Source: Stutzerimonas stutzeri (GTDB lineage: Bacteria; Pseudomonadota; Gammaproteobacteria; Pseudomonadales; Pseudomonadaceae). Taken from it: 64,000 nt of DNA. Where the stretch lies: assembly GCF_009789555.1 (NCBI RefSeq), contig NZ_CP046902.1, forward strand, positions 2,558,001 to 2,622,000. Reading direction: 5' to 3'. Shown here piece after piece: positions 35,148 to 43,631 of this stretch. The number at the start of each line of letters is the position of its first letter. The stretch's first letter is position 1. Both the position numbers and the translations under genes were made by a program. Below the pieces are notes generated by a model. It made no database searches. It saw nothing but the letters and a program-made list of their open reading frames with translations, and had not been told where the DNA came from.

Positions 35148-36833
35148 ATGAGCGAAAGCTTTGCAGAACTTTTTGAAGAAAGCCTGAAAACCCTCGACAT
35201 GCAGCCGGGTGCGATCATCACCGGCATCGTGGTCGACATCGACGGTGACTGGGTCACTGTTCATGCCGGTCTGAAATCCGAGGGCGTCATCCCGGTCGAG
35301 CAGTTCTACAACGAGCAGGGCGAGCTGACCATCAGCGTGGGTGACGAAGTTCACGTTGCGCTGGACGCGGTTGAAGATGGCTTCGGTGAAACCAAGCTGT
35401 CCCGCGAAAAAGCCAAGCGTGCAGAGTGCTGGATTGTTCTGGAAGCGGCTTTCGCAGCTGAGGAAGTGGTCAAGGGCGTTATCAACGGTAAGGTTAAGGG
35501 CGGCTTCACGGTCGACGTTAACGGCATCCGTGCGTTCCTGCCAGGTTCCCTGGTTGATGTCCGTCCAGTGCGTGATACCACTCACCTGGAAGGCAAGGAA
35601 CTCGAGTTCAAGGTCATCAAGCTCGACCAGAAGCGCAACAACGTTGTCGTTTCCCGTCGTAGCGTCCTGGAAGCCGAGAACAGCGCCGAGCGCGAAGCGC
35701 TGCTGGAATCGCTGCAGGAAGGCCAGCAGGTCAAGGGTATCGTCAAGAACCTCACCGACTACGGCGCATTCGTCGACCTGGGCGGCGTGGACGGCCTGCT
35801 GCACATCACCGACATGGCCTGGAAGCGCATCAAGCATCCGTCGGAAATCGTCAACGTTGGCGATGAGATCGACGTCAAGGTGCTGAAGTTCGACCGCGAG
35901 CGTAACCGCGTATCCCTGGGTCTGAAGCAGCTGGGTGAAGACCCATGGGTTGCCATCAAGGCCCGTTACCCGGAAAACACCCGCGTCATGGCCCGCGTCA
36001 CCAACCTCACCGACTACGGCTGCTTCGCCGAGCTGGAAGAGGGCGTCGAAGGTCTGGTACACGTTTCCGAAATGGATTGGACCAACAAGAACATCCACCC
36101 GTCGAAGGTCGTTCAGGTCGGCGACGAAGTGGAAGTCATGGTGCTGGACATCGACGAAGAGCGTCGTCGTATCTCCCTCGGCATCAAGCAGTGCAAGTCC
36201 AACCCATGGGAAGACTTCTCTGGCCAGTTCAACAAGGGCGACCGTATCTCCGGCACCATCAAGTCGATCACCGATTTCGGTATCTTCATTGGTCTGGACG
36301 GCGGCATCGACGGCCTGGTTCACCTGTCCGACATTTCCTGGAACGAAGCCGGTGAAGAAGCCGTGCGTCGCTTCAAGAAGGGCGACGAGCTGGACACCGT
36401 CATTCTGTCGGTCGATCCGGAGCGTGAGCGCATCTCCCTGGGCATCAAGCAGCTGGAAGACGATCCGTTCTCCAACTACGCCTCCGTCAATGACAAGGGC
36501 AGCATCGTTCGCGGTATCGTGAAAGAAGTTGACGCCAAAGGCGCCATCATCGATCTGGGTAACGATATCGAAGCTACGCTGAAAGCCTCCGAAATCAGCC
36601 GTGACCGCGTTGAAGACGCGCGTAACGTCCTGAAGGAAGGCGAAGAAGTCGAAGCCAAGATCATCAGCATCGACCGCAAGAGCCGCGTCATCAGCCTGTC
36701 CATCAAGTCGAAAGACGTTGAGGACGAGAAAGACGCGATGAAGGAACTGCGTACCAAGCAGGACGTAGAACCTGCTGCCGGTCCGACCACCATTGGTGAT
36801 CTGATCCGTGCGCAAATGGAAAACCAGAACTAA
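35148..36833 (+). CDS. rpsA: 30S ribosomal protein S1
   Basis: The 561-residue mRNA-binding protein with six S1 repeats; repeats carry G.FV.L.G..GL.H.S-type cores, for example TDYGAFVDLGGVDGLLHI, TDYGCFAELEEGVEGLVHV and TDFGIFIGLDGGIDGLVHL. It starts MSESFAELFEESLKTLDMQPG with AGGAA upstream. The 174-nt leader contains a run of seven T residues at about 35068-35074, near a GC-rich stretch, which may be part of an S1 autoregulatory leader. A strong terminator follows, so no ihfB is co-transcribed here. Confidence 0.98.
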   Translation: MSESFAELFEESLKTLDMQPGAIITGIVVDIDGDWVTVHAGLKSEGVIPVEQFYNEQGELTISVGDEVHVALDAVEDGFGETKLSREKAKRAECWIVLEAAFAAEEVVKGVINGKVKGGFTVDVNGIRAFLPGSLVDVRPVRDTTHLEGKELEFKVIKLDQKRNNVVVSRRSVLEAENSAEREALLESLQEGQQVKGIVKNLTDYGAFVDLGGVDGLLHITDMAWKRIKHPSEIVNVGDEIDVKVLKFDRERNRVSLGLKQLGEDPWVAIKARYPENTRVMARVTNLTDYGCFAELEEGVEGLVHVSEMDWTNKNIHPSKVVQVGDEVEVMVLDIDEERRRISLGIKQCKSNPWEDFSGQFNKGDRISGTIKSITDFGIFIGLDGGIDGLVHLSDISWNEAGEEAVRRFKKGDELDTVILSVDPERERISLGIKQLEDDPFSNYASVNDKGSIVRGIVKEVDAKGAIIDLGNDIEATLKASEISRDRVEDARNVLKEGEEVEAKIISIDRKSRVISLSIKSKDVEDEKDAMKELRTKQDVEPAAGPTTIGDLIRAQMENQN

Positions 36834-36849
36834 GTTCTGCGATCCATTA

Positions 36850-36876
36850 AAAAGGGCGACTTCGGTCGCCCTTTTT
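36850..36876 (+). terminator. Rho-independent terminator of rpsA
   Basis: AAAAGGGCGAC (36850-36860), loop TTCG, GTCGCCCTTTT and a T-run to 36876. Perfect stem with a UUCG tetraloop. Confidence 0.93.
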
Positions 36877-36926
36877 TGTGCCCGCTTTTCGGCGGTGCGC
36901 CTTGCGGCCAGCGCCTGCTGCACGCC

Positions 36927-37370
36927 TCAATCTCGATGTGTGCCGGACGCCAGTGCCTGGTTCACGGCCAGCCAGCCCGCCACGGCTTCGTCGCCTACCT
37001 GTTTGAATGCGCGTTCGAGCAGGCGCACTTGCTCCCGTCTGAGCGCCTGCTCGAGCTTGGCGCCCTCAGGGGTGAAGCGCAGCATCCGCTTGCGCTTGTC
37101 ATCCTCGGCCGTCCGGCTTTCCACCAGGTGCATTTCGATCAGTTGGCGCAGCGGTATGTTCAGTGCCTGCTTGCTTACGCCCAGGTAGTTGAGCAGCTCT
37201 TTGACGCTGAGGTCTGGATAACCTGCGATAAAGAACAGGATGCGGTGATGCACGCGGGAAAGTCCCCGGCGAGCGAGCATTTCATCCGGTTTGGCCGTGA
37301 AGGCCTGATAACCGAGAAAGAAACTCTCCATGATCTGGCGCTGAATTGTGCTTTTTTTTAGGTCAGGCAT
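36927..37370 (-). CDS. MarR-family transcriptional regulator
   Basis: A 147-residue winged-helix regulator. The recognition region is LSRVHHRILFFIAGYPDLSVKELLNYLGVSKQALNIPLRQL (about 37-77), with the wing DDKRKRMLRFTPEG. It is divergent from the aminotransferase gene with an 80-nt spacer containing the perfect inverted repeat GTCAA-N5-TTGAC, a likely operator. It probably regulates the aminotransferase, perhaps with the GST downstream. The ligand is unknown. Confidence 0.9.
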   Translation of the reverse strand: MPDLKKSTIQRQIMESFFLGYQAFTAKPDEMLARRGLSRVHHRILFFIAGYPDLSVKELLNYLGVSKQALNIPLRQLIEMHLVESRTAEDDKRKRMLRFTPEGAKLEQALRREQVRLLERAFKQVGDEAVAGWLAVNQALASGTHRD

Positions 37371-37403
37371 ATTGACGTATTCGCGATCTTGGGCGTAATT
37401 TTG

Positions 37404-37418
37404 GTCAAGTAGTTTGAC
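37404..37418. promoter_or_regulatory. Putative MarR operator
   Basis: GTCAAGTAGTTTGAC: perfect 5-bp inverted repeat with a 5-nt spacer, centred between the divergent MarR and aminotransferase genes. Size and location fit a MarR dimer site; no binding evidence is available. Confidence 0.5.
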
Positions 37419-37450
37419 TCATTTTATTCCCTCCTGCATCCGGTACCCCA

Positions 37451-38617
37451 ATGGCCTTCTCCGAACGCGTCGACCGCCTGAAAAGCTCGCTGATCCGTGA
37501 AATTCTCGCCGCTGCGCAGCGTCCCGAGGTGATGTCGTTTGCTGGAGGATTGCCAGCCGAGTCGATGCTGCCGAAGGTGGAGTGGGCGCAGATGCCGGTG
37601 AGCATGGGGCAGTACGGCATGAGCGAAGGAGAGCCGGCCTTGCGTGAGGTCATCGCCGCACAAGCACGTGCGCTCGGCGTTGATTGCACGGCCAGTCAGG
37701 TGCTTATCGTCAGTGGGTCCCAGCAGACCCTGGACCTTGCCTCGAAGCTGTTTATCGACCGTGGCACCGAGGTCTTGCTCGAGGCGCCGACCTATCTGGC
37801 GGCGCTACAGGTTTTCCAACTGTTCGGTGCTGATTGTCTCGCCGTGCCGCAGGAGGCCGATGGTCCGTCGCTGGAGGCGTTGCGTCAGCGATTGGAACAG
37901 CATAAGCCGGCATTCGCTTACCTCATTCCAACCTTCCAGAATCCATCGGCCGTGCGCTATAGCGAAGAGAAACGCGACGCGGTCGCGGCGCTGCTCGATG
38001 AGTTCAACGTCACCCTGATCGAAGATGAGCCCTATCGCGAGCTGGTGTTCGACGAAGGCAGTGCCCGACCCATTGTCAGCCGCATGCGCAAGGCGAGCTG
38101 GATATACACCGGTACGGTGTCCAAGACCTTGTTGCCGGGCCTGCGGGTGGGTTACCTGATCGCAACACCCGATCTTTTCCCTTATTTGCTGCGGCTCAAG
38201 CAATCGGCCGATCTGCACACCAACCGTATTGGCCAATGGCAGGCACTGCAATGGCTGGGAAGCGAGCAGTACCATGCTCACCTGAGCGAGCTGCGCCGCT
38301 TTTACCGGTTGCGCCGTGATGCGATGCAGGACGCGTTGCAAGCGTATTTTGGCGACCTGGCTGATTGGCAGCTTCCCCAGGGCGGGCTGTTCTTCTGGTT
38401 GCAGCTCAAACACCCGGTGGATACGCGAACCCTGCTCAAGCCCGCCCTGGCAGAGAACGTGGTGTTCATGCCCGGAGAGCCGTTCTTTGTCGATCCCGAG
38501 CAGAATCTGGGGTACCTGCGGCTCAATTTCAGCCACGTTGCGCCGGAGCGCCTGAGCGAAGGCGTGCGGCGCTTGGCGAATGTGATACGCGAATCACACG
38601 TGGTCGAGGCGGCATAA
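37451..38617 (+). CDS. PLP-dependent aminotransferase (class I/II, 2-aminoadipate type)
   Basis: A 388-residue fold-type I aminotransferase related to MocR catalytic domains and 2-aminoadipate transaminases but without the N-terminal GntR DNA-binding part. Visible: MSFAGGLPAESMLP (about 27-40), SGSQQTLDLASKLFIDRGTEV, PTFQNPSAVRYS, EDEPYRELVF, and the PLP lysine in TGTVSKTLLPGLRVGYL. Divergent from the MarR gene and probably controlled by it. The GST gene follows after 38 nt. The amino donor is not predictable. Confidence 0.9.
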   Translation: MAFSERVDRLKSSLIREILAAAQRPEVMSFAGGLPAESMLPKVEWAQMPVSMGQYGMSEGEPALREVIAAQARALGVDCTASQVLIVSGSQQTLDLASKLFIDRGTEVLLEAPTYLAALQVFQLFGADCLAVPQEADGPSLEALRQRLEQHKPAFAYLIPTFQNPSAVRYSEEKRDAVAALLDEFNVTLIEDEPYRELVFDEGSARPIVSRMRKASWIYTGTVSKTLLPGLRVGYLIATPDLFPYLLRLKQSADLHTNRIGQWQALQWLGSEQYHAHLSELRRFYRLRRDAMQDALQAYFGDLADWQLPQGGLFFWLQLKHPVDTRTLLKPALAENVVFMPGEPFFVDPEQNLGYLRLNFSHVAPERLSEGVRRLANVIRESHVVEAA

Positions 38618-38655
38618 CGAAATGCCGGTGCTTGCGGTGCCGCAGGGGGGAGGAT

Positions 38656-39273
38656 ATGTACAAGGTTTACGGTGATTACCGGTCCGGCAACTGCTACAAG
38701 GTCAAGCTGATGCTGCATCTGCTTGGGCGGGACTACCAGTGGGTGCCGGTGGATATTCTTCGCGGCGAGAGCCGTGAAGAGGCGTTCCTGAAAAAGAATC
38801 CCAACGGCAAAATCCCGGTGCTCGAACTGGACGATGGCACCTGTCTATGGGAGTCGAACGCCATCCTCAACTTTCTCGCCGAGGGCTCCGAGTTTCTCCC
38901 GTCGAGCCCGCGGTTGCGCACGCAGGTTCTGCAGTGGCAGTTCTTCGAGCAGTACAGCCATGAGCCGTTCATTGCCGTGGCGCGATTCATCAAGGTCTAC
39001 CTGGGCTTGCCCGATGATCGCCTGGGTGAATATGCGGCCAAGCAATTGGACGGTTATCACGCACTGGATGTCATGGAGCAGCAGTTGCTGCGCACGCCCT
39101 ATCTCGTCGATGACCAATACTCGATTGCGGACGTTGCGCTGTATGCCTATACGCATGTAGCCGAGGAGGGCGGCTTCCGGCTGGACGGGTATCCTGCGAT
39201 CCGTGCGTGGTTGCAGCGTGTCGCCGGGCATCCACGGCATGTGGGTATGTTCGACGGGAAAGCGGAAGCGTAG
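38656..39273 (+). CDS. Glutathione S-transferase family protein
   Basis: A 205-residue cytosolic GST: N-terminal thioredoxin-like domain (MYKVYGDYRSGNCYKVKLML, with NPNGKIPVLELDDGTCLWESNAIL at about 49-72) and an all-helical C-terminal domain (DDQYSIADVALYAYTHVAEEGG). The SGNCYKV stretch gives serine or cysteine as the likely activating residue. GGGGAGG precedes the ATG. It is on the aminotransferase transcript, or closely follows it. The substrate is unknown. Confidence 0.92.
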   Translation: MYKVYGDYRSGNCYKVKLMLHLLGRDYQWVPVDILRGESREEAFLKKNPNGKIPVLELDDGTCLWESNAILNFLAEGSEFLPSSPRLRTQVLQWQFFEQYSHEPFIAVARFIKVYLGLPDDRLGEYAAKQLDGYHALDVMEQQLLRTPYLVDDQYSIADVALYAYTHVAEEGGFRLDGYPAIRAWLQRVAGHPRHVGMFDGKAEA

Positions 39274-39328
39274 CGCGGCGATGCGCTTGGCAATGGCCGG
39301 CCGCGCGCGGGAGCGCCCAGCCGGTCGG

Positions 39329-39874
39329 TTACCGGACCAGGCCGAGGAACTCGCTGCGGGTGGCGGCGTTTTCGCGGAACTGGCCGAGCATGACCGAGGT
39401 GACCATCGACGAGTTCTGCTTCTCGACGCCGCGCATCATCATGCACATGTGCTGGGCTTCAATGACGACAGCCACGCCCCAGGCGCCGGTGACCTGCTGG
39501 ATTGCCTCGGCGATCTCGCGGGTAAGATTTTCCTGGATCTGCAGTCTGCGAGCGTACATGTCGACGATACGAGCGACTTTGGAAAGGCCGAGCACCTTGC
39601 CGTTCGGCAGGTAAGCGACGTGAGCCTTGCCAATGAACGGAAGCATATGGTGTTCGCACAATGAATACAGCTCGATGTTCTTCACCAATACCATTTCGCT
39701 GTTGTCGGAGCTGAACAGCGCACCGTTGGTGACTTCCTCGAGCGTCTGCTGGTAGCCCTTGCACAGGTACTGCATGGCTTTGGCGGCGCGCTTGGGCGTA
39801 TCGAGCAGGCCCTCGCGGTTAACGTCCTCACCCAGTTGGCCGAGGATCGCGGTGTAATGTGTTTCCAGGGACAT
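39329..39874 (-). CDS. folE: GTP cyclohydrolase I
   Basis: Zinc enzyme making dihydroneopterin triphosphate from GTP for folate synthesis. The 181-residue protein has the family motifs YSLCEHHMLPFIGKAHVAY (zinc ligands Cys and His, about 72-90), GLSKVARIVDMYARRLQIQE and EAQHMCMMMRGV with the second zinc cysteine. It is transcribed toward the GST gene, converging with 55 nt between the ends. Confidence 0.96.
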   Translation of the reverse strand: MSLETHYTAILGQLGEDVNREGLLDTPKRAAKAMQYLCKGYQQTLEEVTNGALFSSDNSEMVLVKNIELYSLCEHHMLPFIGKAHVAYLPNGKVLGLSKVARIVDMYARRLQIQENLTREIAEAIQQVTGAWGVAVVIEAQHMCMMMRGVEKQNSSMVTSVMLGQFRENAATRSEFLGLVR

Positions 39875-39986
39875 GTGACTACCTGTCAGGCTTGCGAAAA
39901 AGCGCGAATGCGAAGGTTAGGGGGTCGGCGGCCGGGCTGCAAGCAGCATGCGGCATGAATGAGCGGATCGAGCGTCGGACGTGACG

Positions 39987-40544
39987 CTACTCGTCGCGTC
40001 CCTCCAGCATGGTCCGCTTGAGGATCACGTATACCGCGCCGGTACCGCCATGCCTCGGCAAGCAGGAGGTGAAGCCCAGTACCTGCGTATGTTGGCGTAG
40101 CCAGGTATTGACGTGGCTTTTGATCAGCGGCCGCTTGCCGTCGATTCTGGCGGCCTTGCCATGGGTTACCCGCACACATCGGATTTCGAACCTGCAGGCT
40201 TCGGCGAGAAAGTCCCAGAGCAACTCGCGCGCTTTCTCAACGCTCAGGCCATGTAGATCCAGGCTGCCTTCGAAGGGGATCTGGCCGGCTTTCAGTTTGC
40301 GCATCTGGCTGTCCTGGACACCGTCGCGTGCCCAGTACAGTTCATCTTCTGCGGCAACATCGATGACGAACTGATCTGACAGGCCATCGATACGGGTCTG
40401 GTCATCACGGATGACGGCATTGGCTCGCCGCGTGGCGATCTGCGCCTTGTTACTGCGCGGTTTGCCGGTGTCGGCGCGGTCGTGCTCGATCGGCTTGACG
40501 CCACGAACAGCCGACTTGAACAGGGAAAAATCATCTTCTTGCAT
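39987..40544 (-). CDS. Smr/MutS2-domain protein (SmrA type)
   Basis: A 185-residue protein with a disordered N-terminal half and a C-terminal Smr domain (about 95-180). The domain shows LDLHGLSVEKARELLWDFL, a VTHGKAARIDGKRPLIKSHVNTWLRQ core, and the C-terminal RHGGTGAVYVILKR. Smr domains nick or cleave RNA or branched DNA. The start MQEDDFSLFKSAV is chosen; upstream codons to 40619 are not conserved in character. It may share a transcript with folE, 112 nt away. Confidence 0.9.
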   Translation of the reverse strand: MQEDDFSLFKSAVRGVKPIEHDRADTGKPRSNKAQIATRRANAVIRDDQTRIDGLSDQFVIDVAAEDELYWARDGVQDSQMRKLKAGQIPFEGSLDLHGLSVEKARELLWDFLAEACRFEIRCVRVTHGKAARIDGKRPLIKSHVNTWLRQHTQVLGFTSCLPRHGGTGAVYVILKRTMLEGRDE

Positions 40545-40637
40545 GGGGCCTCCGCAGTTGCCGGCAATTTTACCCCAAAGTTCCACCGATCGATCGCTTC
40601 GCTGAACCAGTGCAGGCACGCGGCGGTTGCCGTGCGA

Positions 40638-40955
40638 TCACCGCTTGTTTTTCAGGCGGGGAGACAGGCTCAGCCCGCCAGGCTCACGTAAGCGACGGCG
40701 CACGCGACGCCGGATGAGCAAGCCGAGCAACCACAGGACCAGGCCGACCACCAGCAGCGTCACGGCAGCCTCGCGATCGAGCGCCATGCGCGCAATGGCT
40801 TCCTGGGGGCCGAACAGAGCGGCCGCGCCAGCGCCGCCCAGCAGTATGCCGAAGAGGATCAGCAGCAGACCGAGCGCTGAGCCGAGGCGCGCACCCCAAC
40901 TGCGCTGTTGGCGAGGGCGCAGGCGGCGCGCATCGAATCCATCGGATCGTTTCAT
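40638..40955 (-). CDS. Small two-helix membrane protein
   Basis: A 105-residue protein starting MKRSDGFDARRLRPRQQ. It has a basic N-terminus, two hydrophobic helices (about 24-48 and 60-80, the second TLLVVGLVLWLLGLLI) and a very basic tail (RRRVRRRLREPGG). I do not recognise a family. The basic flanks at both ends suggest both termini in the cytoplasm. It is followed on the same strand by the Smr gene. Confidence 0.65.
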   Translation of the reverse strand: MKRSDGFDARRLRPRQQRSWGARLGSALGLLLILFGILLGGAGAAALFGPQEAIARMALDREAAVTLLVVGLVLWLLGLLIRRRVRRRLREPGGLSLSPRLKNKR

Positions 40956-41038
40956 GGTTACCTCGTCAGAACTGGCTATGACCGGGACGGGGCCGGTCAG
41001 GTTCATTCATTGCCAGGTAACGCGTTACGGCTTGAAGG

Positions 41039-41632
41039 CTACGCCAATGCGCTGGCATCGGCCACGCAGACGGCGAAGTTGTCGGCAAGGATGGTCATCT
41101 CCATGCGGTGCACTTGCGCCGCCTCGATCGCGCCGTCTCCCATCGGCAGGTCGCGCGTCGCGCAGGCCTTGTCAACGAGGGTGCAGCGATAGCCATAGTC
41201 TTTCGCAGCGCGAACCGTGGTGCTTACGCTGGAATGGGTCATGAAGCCGCAGACGATGAGGTCGAGACGGCCGTGCTGCTGCAGTAATTCGTGCAGTTGG
41301 GTACCCGCGAAAGCGTTGGGGAGCGTTTTGCCAATCACGGTTTCGCCGGGAAGCGGAGCCGCCTCCGGCATGATCTGTCCGCGCAGGCCTTGCGGATCGA
41401 AGAGGCCGCCGGGAATGCCCAGGTGATGAACGTGTACGACGGGAGCGCCAGCCGCGCGGGCAGCGGCCAGCAACGTGCGGATTTGCTCGAGCGCCGCGTT
41501 CAGATTCGGCAGAGCCAGTGTGCCTGTCCGATATTCTTCCTGAACGTCGATGACCACCAGGGTCGCGTTAGCCAGAGTCGCCGGTGCATAACTACGGCCA
41601 CTGAGCTGAAGCATGGTCTGTGGCTTGGACAT
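41039..41632 (-). CDS. Isochorismatase/cysteine-hydrolase family protein with Ser at the nucleophile position
   Basis: A 197-residue Rossmann-like hydrolase. It starts MSKPQTMLQLSGRSYAP. The catalytic aspartate is in LVVIDVQEEY (about 28-37), the lysine in ETVIGKTLPNAF, and the third triad region reads GFMTHSSVSTTVRAA. Related amidases have cysteine in the second S position (THxCVS), so this protein appears to lack the catalytic cysteine; a cysteine four residues before the motif (VCGF) lies in the preceding strand. It may act as an isochorismatase-type hydrolase, which needs no cysteine, or be inactive. Confidence 0.88.
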   Translation of the reverse strand: MSKPQTMLQLSGRSYAPATLANATLVVIDVQEEYRTGTLALPNLNAALEQIRTLLAAARAAGAPVVHVHHLGIPGGLFDPQGLRGQIMPEAAPLPGETVIGKTLPNAFAGTQLHELLQQHGRLDLIVCGFMTHSSVSTTVRAAKDYGYRCTLVDKACATRDLPMGDGAIEAAQVHRMEMTILADNFAVCVADASALA

Positions 41633-41820
41633 GACTGACTCCTTGTTTTGAGAGGGGCATGATTGTGGCGCCAGTTGAACGATATGTGAACAGCCCAAGG
41701 TAATGAATTCGCCATCTGAATCGAAGATAACAGGCAATAGGCCACTACCTTCTCCGCATAACGCTGAGAAACTCGCTCGGCCATCGGCTAAACTTTCGCG
41801 CTTTTGACAGGAGATGCCTT

Positions 41821-42741
41821 GTGACCGCTTCGCTTTCCCGCTTGCGCACCTTGCGTGACCACATCCGCTGGGCGGTCAGCCGCTTCCATGCCGAGCAACT
41901 GTATTTCGGCCACGGCACGGACAACGCCTGGGATGAGGCGCGTCAATTGGTGCTCGGTGCGCTGCACTTGCCGTGGGAAATGGCGGACAGCTATCTCGAT
42001 TGCCGTCTGGAGGACGATGAGCGCGAACACTTGCAGGGCTTGCTGCGCCGACGGATCGAGGAGCGCGTGCCTACCGCCTATCTGCTCGGGCAGGCATGGT
42101 TCTGCGGACTGCCGTTCATTGTCGATGAGCGCGTGCTGATCCCACGTTCACCGATCGGACAACTGATCGAGCGCCGTTTCGAACCCTGGTTGGCGCAGAG
42201 CCCCGCGCGGATCCTTGACCTGTGCACCGGCTCCGGCTGCATCGGTATCGCCTGCGCCTATGAGTTTCTCGATGCCCAAGTGGTGCTGGCGGATCTGTCC
42301 TTCGAGGCGCTCGAAGTGGCTAACCGCAACATCGAACAGCACGGATTGGAGGACCGGGTCTATACGGTTCAGAGCGATGGCTTCGACGGCCTGCCCAGGC
42401 AGCGCTTCGACCTGATCGTCTCGAACCCGCCGTACGTGGACGCGGAGGATTTCGCCGACATGCCCGATGAGTATCACCATGAGCCGGCGTTGGGGTTGGC
42501 GTGCGGCGATGATGGCCTGGACCTGGTGCGCCGAATGCTGGCCGAGGCTGCCGATCACCTGACCGAAACCGGCACGCTGGTCATCGAGGTCGGCAACAGC
42601 CAGGTGCACGTGGAAGCGCTTTATCCGGAAGTGGATTTCACCTGGCTGGACTTCACCGACGGTGGCCATGGGGTGTTCCTGCTCGCCGCGAACCAGTGTC
42701 GGGAACACCAGGCGCTGTTTCGCGAGCGGCTCGAACGCTGA
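41821..42741 (+). CDS. prmB: Protein N5-glutamine methyltransferase for ribosomal protein L3
   Basis: A 306-residue SAM-dependent enzyme that methylates a glutamine of L3. It has an N-terminal helical domain, the SAM-binding motif LDLCTGSGCIGIACAYE (about 130-146) and the NPPY catalytic motif in IVSNPPYVDAEDF. The start is GTG at 41821 with AGGAG 8 nt upstream. Next genes on the opposite strand converge on it. PrmB is preferred over PrmC because of the N-terminal length and the neighbourhood with aroC, as in other pseudomonads. Confidence 0.92.
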   Translation: MTASLSRLRTLRDHIRWAVSRFHAEQLYFGHGTDNAWDEARQLVLGALHLPWEMADSYLDCRLEDDEREHLQGLLRRRIEERVPTAYLLGQAWFCGLPFIVDERVLIPRSPIGQLIERRFEPWLAQSPARILDLCTGSGCIGIACAYEFLDAQVVLADLSFEALEVANRNIEQHGLEDRVYTVQSDGFDGLPRQRFDLIVSNPPYVDAEDFADMPDEYHHEPALGLACGDDGLDLVRRMLAEAADHLTETGTLVIEVGNSQVHVEALYPEVDFTWLDFTDGGHGVFLLAANQCREHQALFRERLER

Positions 42742-42780
42742 TGCACAGCCGGCGCTGACCGTGAGGCGGCGCCGGCGTGA

Positions 42781-43569
42781 TCAGCGGGTCGCGATCCAGA
42801 TCAGCAGCCCCGCCTGGAACAGCGCGAACGCGATGAGGCAGGCGATGGTGAACCTGAGCCCGCCGTCTTCGCGGCGAAACCTGTTCAGGCGCTCCTGCAT
42901 GTCGCGAATCGTGTTTTCCTGCATCAATAGATTCTGATCGGCTTGTTCGAGCATCGCCGCGGCGTCCTTGAGCTCGATGATCTGCACCTTCTCGGTGTTC
43001 CAGTCGGGGCGCAGCGCACTGACCCGAGGCGCGCCATAGGTTGCCTTGAGCTGTTGAGGCTCTGGATAGAGGACATCCAGGCCCTGGCTCAGCAGACAAT
43101 GGTCCCGTCGCAAACGCATGTCATTGCTGGTGATGTCCCTGGCCGGAAGCGCGCGCCCTTCGACCAGGTAGTGCGCCCAGCGCTTTTGTGCCCAGAGCGC
43201 GCCCTGTGCCAGCAGGAAGCGCCCAAGGCCACGGTTGACCGGCTCCACGCGCAGCCCCGAATCGGGACCGAAGCGCACTTCCTTGGCGCGATGATCCGCC
43301 CAGATTTCCAGTACGTTGTGCTTGTTGGACACGATCTGGCCCGGCAGCCGCACGATGAGCCTCAGCAGGCTCTGCTGCGGCGTGTGCCGCTCGACCTGCG
43401 CCAGTTCGACGAACCTGAGCGGCCGTGGGCCGGTCTCACGGTCGGTTGGCAGCCCTGACAGGCGCAGCAGCCGAAAGCGATCCGGGACCAGCGCCGCCCA
43501 TGGATGCGGCTGTGGTGTCGTGGGCGCTTGGGCCTCGTTGTCCTGGGGTGATGGTGAACTCTCGGTCAT
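42781..43569 (-). CDS. Hypothetical C-tail-anchored membrane protein
   Basis: A 262-residue protein that I cannot assign to a family. The N-terminal 30 residues are polar and proline-rich. A globular part spans about 35-200 (LPDRFRLLRLSGLPTDRETGPRPLRFVELAQ, LEIWADHRAKEVRFG). A helical stretch with coiled-coil character spans about 205-240 (LEQADQNLLMQENTIRDMQERLNRF). One transmembrane helix ends the chain (IACLIAFALFQAGLLIWIATR). It would be anchored in the inner membrane with the bulk in the cytoplasm. An earlier ATG at 43608 adds 13 residues. Confidence 0.75.
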   Translation of the reverse strand: MTESSPSPQDNEAQAPTTPQPHPWAALVPDRFRLLRLSGLPTDRETGPRPLRFVELAQVERHTPQQSLLRLIVRLPGQIVSNKHNVLEIWADHRAKEVRFGPDSGLRVEPVNRGLGRFLLAQGALWAQKRWAHYLVEGRALPARDITSNDMRLRRDHCLLSQGLDVLYPEPQQLKATYGAPRVSALRPDWNTEKVQIIELKDAAAMLEQADQNLLMQENTIRDMQERLNRFRREDGGLRFTIACLIAFALFQAGLLIWIATR

Positions 43570-43631
43570 GTCAGCGTCCTGGGCCGCGCGAATCATTGCG
43601 GCGTTCAACAGGCGTATCGGCCGATGGACGG

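Noticed and set aside
35073..36923. Minus-strand open frame of about 616 codons opposite rpsA
   Set aside because: Its repeated look mirrors the S1 repeats on the other strand; no family features.
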